Assembly (NCBI GenBank): GCA_963969395.1
Contig: OZ017802.1
Coordinates: forward strand, 8,682,501 to 8,746,500
Length of the DNA stretch: 64,000 nucleotides
DNA from: Pseudoscleropodium purum
Lineage: Eukaryota; Streptophyta; Bryopsida; Hypnales; Brachytheciaceae
Direction: 5' to 3'
Of this stretch, positions 34,764 to 46,899 are shown in pieces (positions within the stretch are counted from its first letter, which is position 1; every line of letters begins with the position of its first letter). Position numbers and translations under genes: made by a program. The notes under the pieces are model-generated. The model was not told the DNA's origin. It did not search any database and saw only the letters and a list, made by a program, of their open reading frames with translations.

Positions 34764-37356
34764 TCTTCAGAGTTCAGATGGTCAAATTGTACTTTTCTTT
34801 TTAGCAGCAATGAAACCTGCCCCTCACTTATTTCCATCCAAAAAATGTAATAGAAAAAAAAATCATTCATTTCTGGTGCAAATATCTTCCTTCCTTCAAT
34901 GGATCGCATCCACCCATGAAATGGATGGAGGTGGGGGGAAGACACCAAAAGAAGGAACACTAAGGAAAGTTACCTTACCTTACCTTGAGAGAGTGCAGGC
35001 ATTCATTCATTTGCAAGTGCACTCGGAATTGAAGCTCATGGCCCCAAAATTGGGCCAAAACTTACTTCCAGCACCCATCCGCAAGGTGGCCAAATGGCTG
35101 GCCAGGCAGGCAGGCAGGCAGGCAGAGTTCTCTAGCTATCATATGCTGTCATGAATGGCTTGATACGACGATCCACCTTGGAGATTAGTTCCAAGGCTGT
35201 GTCCATGAACTCCCTGCCTGCAGGTTACCCTTTTTGAAGCCCTGTGTTCATGATATGGGCTCATGATTATTTCACCTCCATGGGCGAAGCTGCAGCAGCA
35301 GGGGGAGGGCCGAGGGGGGGCTTTTGAGTGGGGACAACCGACCTTACGAGATTATTTTAATACTTGCTCTGAGGCCAAATCTACTAGCTTGTCATATAGT
35401 CTTGAGATGCGGATCTCCAAATATTCAAACCCCTGCCAACACACAGTTGGTAATGAGAGGGTGGGGAACAGCAGCAGCAGAAATGCAATAGCTGGCCGCA
35501 TGCCTGCCATGAGGCTCTTCAATATCAAAAATATCACACAAATGAAAAACTTATCTCTAAATGCCCCTCCCTCTGTCCATCCATCCCCGGACTCCCAGGG
35601 ACTCACAGATGGATGAAAAACGTCACCTTGTGGCATTGTAGGGCATGATGGGAGAGTTGGAGACAAGCCCTTCCCCTCCCGTGGCCGTACCAAGGAGAAG
35701 GGAACAGAAGGGGTGACAGAGGGCCCACATGGGTCATGTGTGCACCCGTCTTCGATTCCAAGGTGGCAGCTGCAGCAGAGCCCGGGGACCGGACAAACTC
35801 CATCCCAGATTCATCCATCCATTGAATTCATCCATTCTGCTCCACTCCAGGCAAGTGAGGCAACGAGACCTGCGTGGCTGGCTGCCTGGTTGGTTGGATG
35901 GTTGGATGGATGGATGGATGAAGAGGTGATCATTTCGAATTGTAATCAGCGTCAGTACTCTTTCGTCTCTTTTGTTTAGAAGTTATGAATGTGTTGGGGA
36001 TTACGGAGTGTGCAAGTGGTGTGCAGGCAGAGCGTCGGTCGTCCACCCCAATTGCCTTGACCAGTCAACGGGGTCAACACGACAAAGCTAGCCTGCGGCA
36101 GAGGCGACGGAAGGGAGCCGCGGCTCCGCCTTCAGTCCCTTCACCATGAACCTTGTAAGCCTGGTAGTAAGTTAGTAAGGGAAGGGAAGGTAACGTACTC
36201 CTCTCCTTGTCCGTGGTGTCAGAGGCTCCATGTTGATTAAAAAAGGGGGGTTGGGGTCAGGTATTCCCCCTTGCCATCATGATCCCAGTCTGCCATCCTA
36301 GATCTGCAAGATACTTGGGGGAAGCCATCCATGTGCAAAATTCTAAAAGCGCATGCCTTTGCAACTACAACAAGGACCTTGCTCGCTTGCTCATGGAGGA
36401 ATTTTTTTTTTTAAATTAAAAAAAAATACCCACCCAAGGCCAACTCACGACCAAGGCCAACCATAACAAGTCCAAGCCCATCCCCATCTCCATCTGGAGG
36501 GGGAGACGAGGGGGGCAATTATGAGACAATTGCTCATTAGAACCAGTTCCGGTAGACAGGACAAAATACTGGGTCACCAACCCGGGAGGGGGAGTCCGAG
36601 GGTGTGTGTGGATATATTCATCGCTCAGATACAAACTGAGCTGGACACTTGGCACACAGCTGGGTCTTCTTCGTGGACATACCATTTCTGTGGTACGTAC
36701 CTACTCCAGTGCAATATGTACTTGTGACCTGGGTTCATGAAATCAAATTCTCAGCGGGGGGTGGGCGCAAGAAAAAAAATGAGAAAAAATCCAGGTCAGC
36801 AGCCCAGGGGATAATATTGACAGAAATTGGAAGGAAGAGGGGGAAAAAAAGGGGAAAAAAAGGAACAGTGAGTGAATGTCAATAACTTATGTATGACCTT
36901 GATTTGAATGAAAATTTGTACATTGAAGTTTGAGTACTCCTGTGTATTCAATTGGACAGGCCATGTGATGGTCAGTGAATTATTACTCTCTGGCAGGGAA
37001 CAATTATACTCACCATCCCTTCAATCAGCACATTACACTCACCGTAACCATATTGATATTTGTTACGGATTTCAGGCCATGGAAAAGAAGACAATGTGGG
37101 TATAATTTACCTCATGGCTTCTTGGTGGGAGGGAATCAAAAGGGTCAATCACAATTTTGAACATAATCCATCTCTAGAAGTGAAATTGCTATATGATTTT
37201 TCAGAAATTCTATATGATTCATTTATAAAGTTAAATACACAGTTTTGTATTTTGAAAAGTTTTTAAATGAAATACAATATCATCTAACCCCTTGAGGATC
37301 AAATAACTGCTGCATTTAAGCAAGCGATTTTGGATGGGTGTGAATGAAGTTATTTT

Positions 37357-38293
37357 TTAATCCCTACAGGTCAGAGACTATGTTTCCACCAAAAATGCTC
37401 CCAAACAGCCATTTCTAATGCAAGCACCAAATTTTAGATGAAAAACAGTTTTGGACACATTTGACCATAGGATCTTGTAGTGAACTAGATTGAAAAGATG
37501 TAGAAAAAATTTCAAAATTTTCCACCGTATAGTTTGCAATATATTAATGTTTGAAATGACAAAAAATCATTTTTTTGGCCCTATGAAAATATGGGCAGCT
37601 GCACTTCACAAGGTCATATTTGTATGAAAAAATATCTGAAATAGTGGTGCTTCTTTGGATTATTTCTTCATGGCAAGTTGGCTATATTCTTGAAAAAATT
37701 GAGATCATTTGGAATTGCACAACATATAGGAAAAAAATAGTAAATAGAAAAAAGTACAAATTGATTCAAAACACTAAATTATTAAGAATTTAATTATAAA
37801 TTTGAAAAACTCCAATCCCAAAGGTGGTAATGTAGTAATAAAACAATCTACATTATATTTTATGTATTATTCTCAAAAAATGTTGAAAATTGAGTTAAAT
37901 AAAGGACTCCAAAGTTTATTTTTGAGTAGGGAATCCATAAATACCCCAACCTAGAACACATCATAACTTTCATCTCGTAAATTAAAATGGAATGATTCAA
38001 AGATTTCTACATATATGTAAATCTAGAAAATCAATTTCTAATTTTTATTTCTGAAAAAAGTGATGTTTTAAGAAATTTTTGGATTGCCCACTGAGCATGG
38101 AAAATTACATATTATGCAATAACTTTTGAACCACGTAGTCAAAAGTTATGAAAATTATTGAGCCTTAAAGATACTCCTTGGGCATGTATTGTGTGAAAAT
38201 TTTAGAAAAAAAGAATGAAAACTCCATTCATAGTGAATTGTCCAAAATTGCTATATTGTCAAAAGAAACACAGTTTTGACCTTCAGGGGTTAA
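37357..38293 (-). mobile_element. TTAA-ended non-autonomous element (937 bp)
   Basis: The left end is TTAATCCCTACAGGTC. The right end on the complement is TTAACCCCTGAAGGTCAAAA. The interior is collinear with 9294-10226 on the same strand, through TTGGACACAT, CTTCACAAGGTCATATTTGT, GGCAAGTTGGC and AAAGGACTCCAAAGTTTATT. No transposase. Confidence 0.78.
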
Positions 38294-40653
38294 TGGATGT
38301 TTTTAAATTTTTGACATAGGGTGTGAACATGTACCCTCTTAATGAAAATATAATTTTTTTTCCAATTAGTTGCCTAGATCTAAAGTTATGTTGCCCTCAA
38401 CTTTTTGGATAGCTTAAGCAACTTTGGACAACATATGCAAAACTAATCCAATAATTCTGAAATTTGGTAGATATGGAACCTATATGATACAAGATGCAAA
38501 TGTCAAAAAATACATATAGAGTGTAAAAATCTCAATTTAGGAGGAGCTAAAATTTGTTAGCCTTATAGAATAAGGTAAAAAAAAAAACCTTCTTTTCCTA
38601 ACTTCAAATATTATAATATTTCAATCTGTGCAATCAAAGTTTTTGAAATTTTTTCCACATGTTCCTAGATATTGTAAATCTTGTACAAATTTGTACAATT
38701 AAATTTTAGAATTTTTAAAAAAATCTTATGTTCATTTTTTTTCTTGCTAATCTGAAAACTACAAGTCATTTTACAATTTATGTCTACAATGTGCCTCAAT
38801 CTTTTAGAGGCTAAATATGATATTATTGGTCAAAAGAAGTTCTTGCAAAGCTAGATATGGAAATGTAAACTTTTTTTGAAAGTTTTCCATATGGTTATTC
38901 TTTACATTTTTTTTATTATATAATGCAAGTTTTATCCTATAAATTACAAGATTTGTGTGGTAATTTTTTCATCTAAAGTCCAAAATCATTTGAATTGAGT
39001 TTTGGACAAAACTCTATTGAATATAGTTTCATCTCCATTCTAAAATCCGACAAGACACTCCTACTGCTACATGTGTTAGAAGACTATGAGAGGACTAATA
39101 TGGAGTGCCATGAAATGTTTTGTGAAAAAAAATATAATCTCTTTTTATTAAAAAATATAAACAATGGATAACTAATATAGAATGCTTTATAATCTAGGAT
39201 AATAGGAAAAAAATTAGAAGTAATTAGGATAGTATAATTTAGTTTAGTAATATTTTTGTTGGTAGGCATAATTTAGTAAGTGTTAAAAATTCATGTGACC
39301 TTAGGGATTCAACAGTGTGAGTCTTATTTACAACATTTAGATTGTTGCTTATATTAAGAAGATCAAATTGCACTTGGCATCTCACACGTGCAAAAGGTGT
39401 AAAGGTGGTAGCATTGACCTTTGTTTCTTCCCTTTTTTTTATCTAATTTTTTTGTTCCTCTTTGTATCCAATCTTTGTTCATGTGTTTGTAATAGTTGTA
39501 TTATACTCATTCCATTCAACTTCTTGCCATTTGAGTACACAAACATTTCTATCATAGTATTGTAAATGTAGACACTAATCCTAATTACTTGACAAAGTTT
39601 AGTTTGTGTGCATGTAATTGAAATGTGCACAACGAATGTGAATTTGTAAATTCTAGTTTTTATTTTTTTGATATTTGTTTCATTAAGTTTGTATCATTTA
39701 TTGGCTATCAAAAACAATGCTAACGCACCAAACTAACATAGAGTGAGAAAAATTAGAGTCTTGAGTCAATTGTAACTAAACATAGCCTATCATTAATTGA
39801 ACCAAGTTAAAAAATTAGATGGTGCTGTAAAAAATTTTATACTTGAATAATATCCCTCTGAAAATAACCTTAGGCAGATGGTCCAAAATTCCAAAAAGAT
39901 CCAAAAACTTAATTCCATTTTATATTCTACAAAAAGATTCATTTGAAGAATATATAGGCAATTGTAATTTAGGTAGTTGCATGAGAATGTAGCACAAGAA
40001 TCTACAAACATTTAGACGATGATTTTATCATCATCTATCCAAATAGAATGAACCAAATCTTTTGAGAAAATCATGATCTATCAAACAAAGGTTCAATTTT
40101 TTATAATTTATTTTTTTGTTGCCTCCCCCTTCTATCAAGCTTTGTAAGACATAATTTTTTCTCCCAAGGACCAATTGAAATAAAAATTGCATTTTCCAAA
40201 AACTTGTATACTTTTCTATTTTCTAAAAAGTTTCAAAAGACCAAACCCAAAATTGGGATCATAAGAGCTTGCCCAAACTATCTAGTGTCCCTTAAGAGAA
40301 TACCTAAGAATTAAGGGTTTAATGAGATGAAGTTATGAAGATTTTCTATGTGTAGAAAATCAATGCATTCAGTTCAAAAACTATGTGTGAAGTATTTAGA
40401 AGTTTATTTTTAAAATCAAATTTTGATATTTTCAATAGAAAAGAAAAATACTATGTAGAATTTTCTTAGATACAAATTTTTTTTACCATTCAAAGTGACA
40501 TTTCTAAATTTTGAGACTAAATTATTTAGTTTTTCTACACATCTTGAACATCCTTCCACTCAAAATATATTGTTTCAAATGTAGAACTTGAGTTTTTACT
40601 TTTGAATCTTTTTTTCTTGTGTTCACAATTTCTATACAAATGAAAATGTTAAT
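38294..40653. other. AT-rich DNA with a dispersed-repeat fragment
   Basis: 38575-38720 aligns with 18025-18170. The rest has poly(A) and poly(T) runs and short chance frames only. No gene is recognised. Confidence 0.45.
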
Positions 40654-41795
40654 TTAACCCCTAAAGTCTCATTATCCCTTCAGGGAAAAAATCAAATTTT
40701 GGGTAGGCTCTTGTGGCCTCAATTTTTGGTGAATTTTTTGAAAATTTCACATAATATAAAAAACTGATTAGCTATATGGGAATATAATTTTTATTTTAAT
40801 TGGTGCCTCAAAGCAAAAGTTATGGCACAAAAAGCCTAAAACTGAACTTGATGAGCAATACAAAAAAACTGCAACAAAACAAAATAAATTTTAATTTTTT
40901 TTTCCCTAAATTATTATATTTTTGTCTACATGTAAAGCTTTGATTTGTTCTATTTGGACTAATAATAAGAAAATTAAGGACAATCTTATTTTTTGGGTTT
41001 TTTAAGCATCTTCTTTAAAAAATAACTTGTAAGATTCATTTCTAAATGCAATTTTGACAATTTTTCACAATATTTTTTTGAGAATGTTTTGTTTGCTTGC
41101 TAGAACAATCTCACCATTGGGATTATCATTAGAAGATTTTTAGGGCCTCTGGATGCCTGCGAGTTATCATAGCCTGCGAACACAGGAAACAGGTTTGGCA
41201 CAACGGTCTGACATGGCCGAGACCCTGCCACGTCATTGACCAAAAAAATTTTCTAACAACAGACCGTTCCCCTCACTACAAGAAACAACTATGGGGAAAC
41301 AGGCCCAAAACAGGCTTTTGGACCCCCCAAAACTCTTCTAATGTGTGTTTCAATTCCATCTAAGAGCTATTAACAATTTCATTTAAAAAAAATCTTGAAC
41401 CTACTTCTACTTAACAATTGTAAAGAATGAAAATCAAGTGTTTTTTTTTTTGTAATTTTTTTTTCAAGACTTTTAACTCAATTCCTCAAGATAAAAAATT
41501 TAAAATTCAAAGTTTGTAGTACAAAAAAATTTCACAAATGGAGGTCAAAGTCATTTGAAATTGTAGGCCAATGTTCAAAACAACTTTCTTTTTTAACTTT
41601 GAATGCTAATATCTTCCAATCTATATGGTCAAACTTCATGAAATTTTTACAACATGAGCTAAGACAAGTGAAGCACGAGATCCTATGGTTAGATTCTAAA
41701 GATATATATTTTTTGTTTGTTTGGATGAGTGCAACAAAAATGGCAGTTTTGAGCAATTTTTGATAGAAAAATGGCCTTGGGACTTTATGGGTTAA
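40654..41795 (+). mobile_element. TTAA-ended element interrupted by a MITE (1142 bp total)
   Basis: The left end is TTAACCCCTAAAGTCTC. The right end on the complement is TTAACCCATAAAGTCCC. Without the nested insertion at 41129-41341 the element is about 929 bp, matching 61268-62199 (932 bp) in length and block order. The nesting shows the TTAA element was present before the MITE arrived. Confidence 0.78.
41129..41341 (+). mobile_element. MITE with TTAGAAG ends, copy 2, nested (213 bp)
   Basis: The left end TTAGAAGATTTTTAGGG and the right end on the complement, TTAGAAGAGTTTTGGGG, form inverted termini of about 17 bp with few mismatches. The uninterrupted sister element at 61.7 kb reads GGAATTAGTGCATTTTAATTCC where this one has the insertion, so the empty site is visible. 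A TA duplication is compatible. The interior is GC-richer than the host element and related to 16481-16762. Confidence 0.75.
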
Positions 41796-42364
41796 GCAAA
41801 AGTTGTGAAATACACACATATTTTTATGAGAATTTGAGATGTCAAAATCTTAAACTTAAAAAATGAAAAGCATGTTCTTTTTTGAAGTTAAAGCATTACA
41901 AATTTGATTTGGTTTGGTTTTCACTCCAATCATTTATGCAATAAACTACTAAAACAAATTAATCAAAAGAACTTTTTATTGAATTGATTAAAAAAATTAA
42001 ATATTAAAATATTATAGAATAGTTTTGGAAAAAATATTTTAGAAAAATGTAGCCTATTAAAAGATCAAAAACTTTAGAAATAAAGTAAACTATTAAAAGA
42101 TGATGTTAGACTGAATTTTCAAGCTTACTCAATACTCTCCAATTAGATTGATACGTCTATATGCTTTATATATTATTTGGGTGTTTTCAAATGTTTCAAA
42201 CAATACTTTTCAAACATTGAATATGTTTTTAACAAATAATTCTATCTTTTAATTTCTTGATTCACCTTTATCCAACCTTTTTGTGAATGTTAATTAGTAA
42301 TAACTATTTTTTTTTCAAAAGTATTATAATTCTAATGATGACCTTTAGATGGGAATGAATTAGC

Positions 42365-42970
42365 CAATTGACAAGTAGGATACATGCTTGAAAATTTTCA
42401 AATCATTTGGAACATATAGAAAAAAAGTAGTAAGTAGAATGAAGTAGGGAATGATGCAAAATACTAAATTGTTAATAATTTATTTATAAAAATAAAAAAT
42501 GCCAATCCCAATGGTTGAAATGTTGTAATAAACAATCTACATTCTATCAATGTAATTTTTTCCAAAAATATTGAAAATCGAATTAAATATAGGACTTCAA
42601 AGTTTATTTTAAAGTAGAAAGTCCAAAACTGCTTGCAAACTAAAAATCCTTGTAACTTTTGATTCATGGATCAAATGGAATGATTCAAAGCTTTCCATGC
42701 ATACATAAATATAATAAACCAATTTCAAATTTTAATTTTTGAAAAAAGTGATTTTTTTAGAACTGCCCAACTTGATATGTAAACAACAGATTGCTTAATA
42801 ACTTTTGACTCATATTTTCCAAATGTCTTGAAATTTGATGCACTAAAAGATACTCCTTGTCCACACCTTGTGAAAAAATATGGGCCAAAATAAATCAAAT
42901 CTTTGCTCACAAGTACCTACCCCAAAAAATTATAATGCCCAAAACACAAGTTTGGTCTTTTAGAGGTTAA
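42365..42970 (-). mobile_element. TTAA-type element, truncated (about two thirds present)
   Basis: Aligned to the right part of 9294-10226, from the block ATGCTTGAAAATTTTCAAATC to the end TTAACCTCTAAAAGACC (complement, 42954-42970). The other third is missing or too decayed to see. Confidence 0.65.
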
Positions 42971-43209
42971 AATAAATAAATATGAGAGTTGAATGATTAA
43001 CTTAAGATCCTTAAATCTTGTTTTGACAAATTTAGGTTTCAAAGTTGACTTTTGGTTAACATACACTTTCAAAATTCACCATAATGAATTCAATTTTATC
43101 AAGACTTCCAATCTTTGTTCCACTTAGTTATAAACCTCAAAAAGACAATGCTATTTCCCACTTTTTCAAACTTCATTTGCAAGTACCTATGAATGTGATT
43201 TTTTGTATT

Positions 43210-44410
43210 TATTTTTTAAAGATATGATTCCATGACTTCTATTGGTTGTAAGAATTTGAAATTACCTTCAATTTCTGAATAAAAACTGAATTAATTTTCA
43301 TCAAATGCAATTGATACTCAAAAAATTCAAAAATTTCTCTATAGGTTTATAACATGGTATAGATTGATTTATGGAGAAAATTTTCTTACTATATCTTTTT
43401 GAAATTAGAAAATCAATACTCCATGATTCTAGTGATGACCATTAGGTTAGAACTCATTTAGCTAATTTTTTGAGTGACCTTTGAGGTTTCTATATTAGCA
43501 TATATAAGGTTTATTTTGTGACCACGGGTGCTATTTAAAGTCATGACTAGGAAGATGAACCCCAATTTAACTATTAATGAACTTATTCACAAATTATGGA
43601 CTTTCTTTATAATTGAAAATGTAGCTGATACTAATCTATATTTTATTTTTAAAATTTTCATTTTATCCATAATAATGAAAGCTATCTATTTTAACTCAAA
43701 AATTTACATTTGAACTATATATAGATCATACTTTCATCTTTCATTTGTAGATGCAATGTTAATTCTAGACTACGGATTGTCTAGAATTAGTTAAATTGGG
43801 GTTGATGGTGGGATGAAGTAAAGATGGAAATAACAAAAATTTGAAGCCACAACAAAAATAATTGAAATTTGAAGTGATATAACTAAATTTGAAGACCACA
43901 AAGAATTCAATGTCCTTCCAATTGAGAGAGTTAATTTTTTTTAAAGAACCAATGGGAGTCTATAAGGTTCAATTAATTTAGGAAGCAAAGGCCTTATAAA
44001 TTTTGATTGTAATTTTGATTTTAAATCACAAGAGAGTAAAAAAGATCCACTTTGCAACTATAGGATTCAAATCTTTGGTGTTCTTATATTGACAAATATA
44101 GAATCCAATACCCGCTATTGATCAATACACACCTCAAAAGGCTAGCATAACAAGTTTACAATTGCTAAGGCTTTAATTGAGGGGATTTGATTTTATAACT
44201 TCTATTAGTTGTAAAAAAAAACTATATGTTTTTGGACTTCTTTTGAAATTATTATAAATTTCTAAAAAATAGTGAAAGAATTCATATCAAATGCACTACA
44301 TGCTTAAAAAAAACTAAAAATCTCTCTATAGGCTCTATCATAGTGTAGAACATTATGGTACATATGTTTTTATCATGTCAATCTAAAATTAGAAAATCAA
44401 ACTCCATGTT
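43210..44410. repeat. Pair of diverged direct repeats (~220 bp) with spacer
   Basis: 43210-43430 and 44175-44410 share GACTTCTATTGGTTGTAA or AACTTCTATTAGTTGTAA, then TTTCTCTATAGG or ATCTCTCTATAGG, then AATTAGAAAATCAA..ACTCCATG, in the same order. The spacer is AT-rich and non-coding. Confidence 0.5.
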
Positions 44411-46660
44411 GCAAATTCATTTTTCCAAATTGTTGGTCAATAGTGGGTGTTGGAATTGAAGGAATTCAAATTCAAATTTTGTCTACTTTCAAGGAGACCG
44501 CTACAAGTTATTAAATTTTATTCCACATCTTTTAGGAATGCTCAAAGTCCATTTAGGGCTCATTTTTGACAAAACATGGAAGATAGGGAATAAATTTTTG
44601 TAATAAAGAGGGCCTTTGAAAGCAAGCAAAACCTAAATTTCACCTCACACTGATAACCAACTTTGGCACCCCCTAATATTTTAGAAAATTATATATATTT
44701 AAGTAGAATTTCAAATGAATAGAAAAACAATATTAGTGAAAAATTGATTTCCCATTGAAATTGAATGCTTTCTAGACTCTCGTATCTTTGTTAAAATTTC
44801 CATAGCTAAGTTCTCCAAATTCAAAATAGGGTTCAAGTTACCCTTTAGTCAAGTGCCATTGTTGGAAGTTTGAAAGTAGGGAAACCTTTGTTAAATGTTA
44901 ATTTGTTATGATTATACATAAATATATCCAATGTTTGGTTGCCACATCTTTAGCAAATGGCCTCCATTGAGGGACCAAGTAGCATTTTTTTTGACAACAT
45001 AGTGTTTTTGGTCATCCATTTACAAATGGAATTTTCCTTTTTTTTTTCCTTTTAAATTTTCACACAACATATATACAAGGAGTAACTTCAAGTTGCAACA
45101 ATTTTCATAACTTTTGACTACATAGTTAAAAAGTTATTGTATAGTATGTAGTTTCTTTTGGAGCCCAAGCAACTGAAGAATAATCGCTTTTTTGAGAACA
45201 AAATTTAAAATTGTTTTTTAAGATTTCTATTTGTGTGCCTTTAAAGCTTTAAATCATTCCATTTTTTTTTATTAATGAGATGAAAGTTATGAGAAGTTTT
45301 AGTTTGTGGCCATTATTTTATAGAATCTCTACTCTAAATAAATTCTGAAGTCTTTTATTTAACTTAGTTTTACATATTTTTTAGAAAAAATAAAACTATA
45401 GGATTTAGATTGTTTGTTACAATACAATAACCATTGGAATTGGTATTTTTTGAATTCCATAACTAAATTCTTAATTATTTTGTATTTTAAATCATTGTCT
45501 ATTTCTTTCTACTTATTATTTTTTTCAAGCTTGAATATGACATATTTTTTGTTGAAGTTTTTTATATGTATTTCATCTTGTTTTTTTCACATTTTTGGGT
45601 AAATTTTTTTAAAAATGAAATCTAATCATTTCAAAAGAATTGAAAATACTTTAAAAACAAATTCATGCATCATAATTTTGCAATTGGTGAGGTTTTTTGT
45701 TTCAAAATTTAAAAAGGATGTACTTCAACAAATTAATTGAAGAATCCTATGGTTGAATTTGTTAAGAAATAAATATAGATGAAGATTTTATTCTTGCTTT
45801 GGAAATTAACATTTCAAGCAATTTTGGGCCTCTAAAGGTGAAAGAATTTTAGAAGCTTAACTAGAGAAAAATAAATATTTTATTATTATTATTCTATAAA
45901 CCATTTCCTAAGGGACAAGACAAGATATTGTGGTTGTTCTTGAATCCTACCAATAGACACTGAGCCTTTTTACATTAGAACCTACAAAATGAATATTTGA
46001 AAATTAAGTAGTGTGGATACTTTGCAATGTAATAGTGCCTTGAGGAAAATATGTGGCAAAGCTAAAGTCACATTCTCATCGATTTATAATACATATTGTG
46101 ATATTGTTGATCACCTAGATTTTAGTCTAAAAAGCTAATAAATTCTAGGAGTGATTATCATAGTATTGCAAACTTTAGTCTAAAGGACTCCACTTTAATA
46201 GAAGATATAGGAAAAGTATGATTGCTCAGTAGTTTATTATTTATTAAAAGATGCATTTACAATGTAGCCAATTCTCAATGATATCAAACAAATAAATGAT
46301 TTGCAAATGAGAAGAAAGTTGCACAACTCATTTCTAAGCATAAGCCAAAAGCTCAATCTACTCTCATAGGCTTCTTTTTCTATTAAAGTTTGAGACCCAT
46401 AGTAACCTTACATTACTATTTTATTTTGTGATTTTTAACTTCTAATTACAAATTTCCTATTTCCTATTTTTATTTTTATTCTTTTTCTTCCAATTTTTAT
46501 ATTTGAACAAAAAAAATCTAAACTAAAGTAATCCGTGTAAGCCTATCCAAATTCATGGAATTATTTGAGTAATTGGATCCAATAGGCCTCTCCAATCCTC
46601 ATATTATTATTTTTCCTTGAAATACATGGACATTTTCCATTTCAATCCTCATATTCAATT
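44390..46660. repeat. Segmental duplication, unit 1
   Basis: After removal of the element at 44978-45852, this unit aligns with 46900-48660 across more than 1 kb. Landmarks: a TTTTAG.GA..GCTCAAA block, GATAGGGAATA, TTTGAAAGCAAGCAAAA, a CACCCCCTAATATTTTAGAAAA block, TATTCTATAAAC, TAAAGTCACATTCTCATC, GATGCATTTACAATGTAG and AAGCCAAAAGCTCAA. No protein is encoded. Confidence 0.75.
44978..45852 (+). mobile_element. TTAA-type element inserted in segmental duplication unit 1
   Basis: The interior matches 23854-24733 and 62196-63151. Unit 2 of the duplication lacks it, so it inserted in unit 1 after the duplication, or was lost from unit 2. The ends are degraded (GACCAAGTAGC head; GGGCCTCTAAAGG tail), so no target duplication can be read. 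Confidence 0.65.
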
Positions 46661-46899
46661 CTTATATATCTAAAATTAATTAACATTAATAAAATAGTAA
46701 AGAATAGAAGAATAAAAGTTAACACTAAAAGCAACCTTAGTCTTAAACGGTAAATGGCACTCCACTACAACGGTATATCTTACTTTTGACTGGTGTATAA
46801 TTTGAACTTGGAAGCACATTCATAAAGCACTTTGACTAGTGAGAAATTCTTTTAGATTTAGACATTGGACAACAACTTCAAAAACAAGTTAGAAGTCAC

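Larger units (their letters stand above)
32500..37200. other. Long GC-richer, microsatellite-rich island without a convincing gene
   Basis: Composition is clearly higher in GC than the flanks for nearly 5 kb. Simple repeats abound: ATC at 32879-32892, GGGTT at 33275-33294, TTCTCTTCTG at 33989-34022, CAG at 33868-33890, TTGC and CCGT at 34157-34191, GGCA at 35101-35124, TGGA near 35895-35920. Frames such as 34609-35154 (+), 35263-35616 (+) and 35352-35693 (-) overlap on opposite strands, contain low-complexity residues and match no family. Words GTTAAGTTA, AAGTAACTTAAC and CCTTACCTTACCTTG recur. Possible explanations are a non-coding transcript, a decayed gene, or an old regulatory region; none can be chosen from the sequence. 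Confidence 0.5.

Noticed and set aside
34609..35154. A 181-codon frame in the GC-richer island
   Set aside because: It runs through G-tracts and a GGCA microsatellite, has low-complexity residues, no domain, and is opposed by an equally open antisense frame.
35263..35693. Overlapping 117- and 113-codon frames on opposite strands
   Set aside because: Mutual overlap and no family resemblance; typical of GC-richer chance ORFs.
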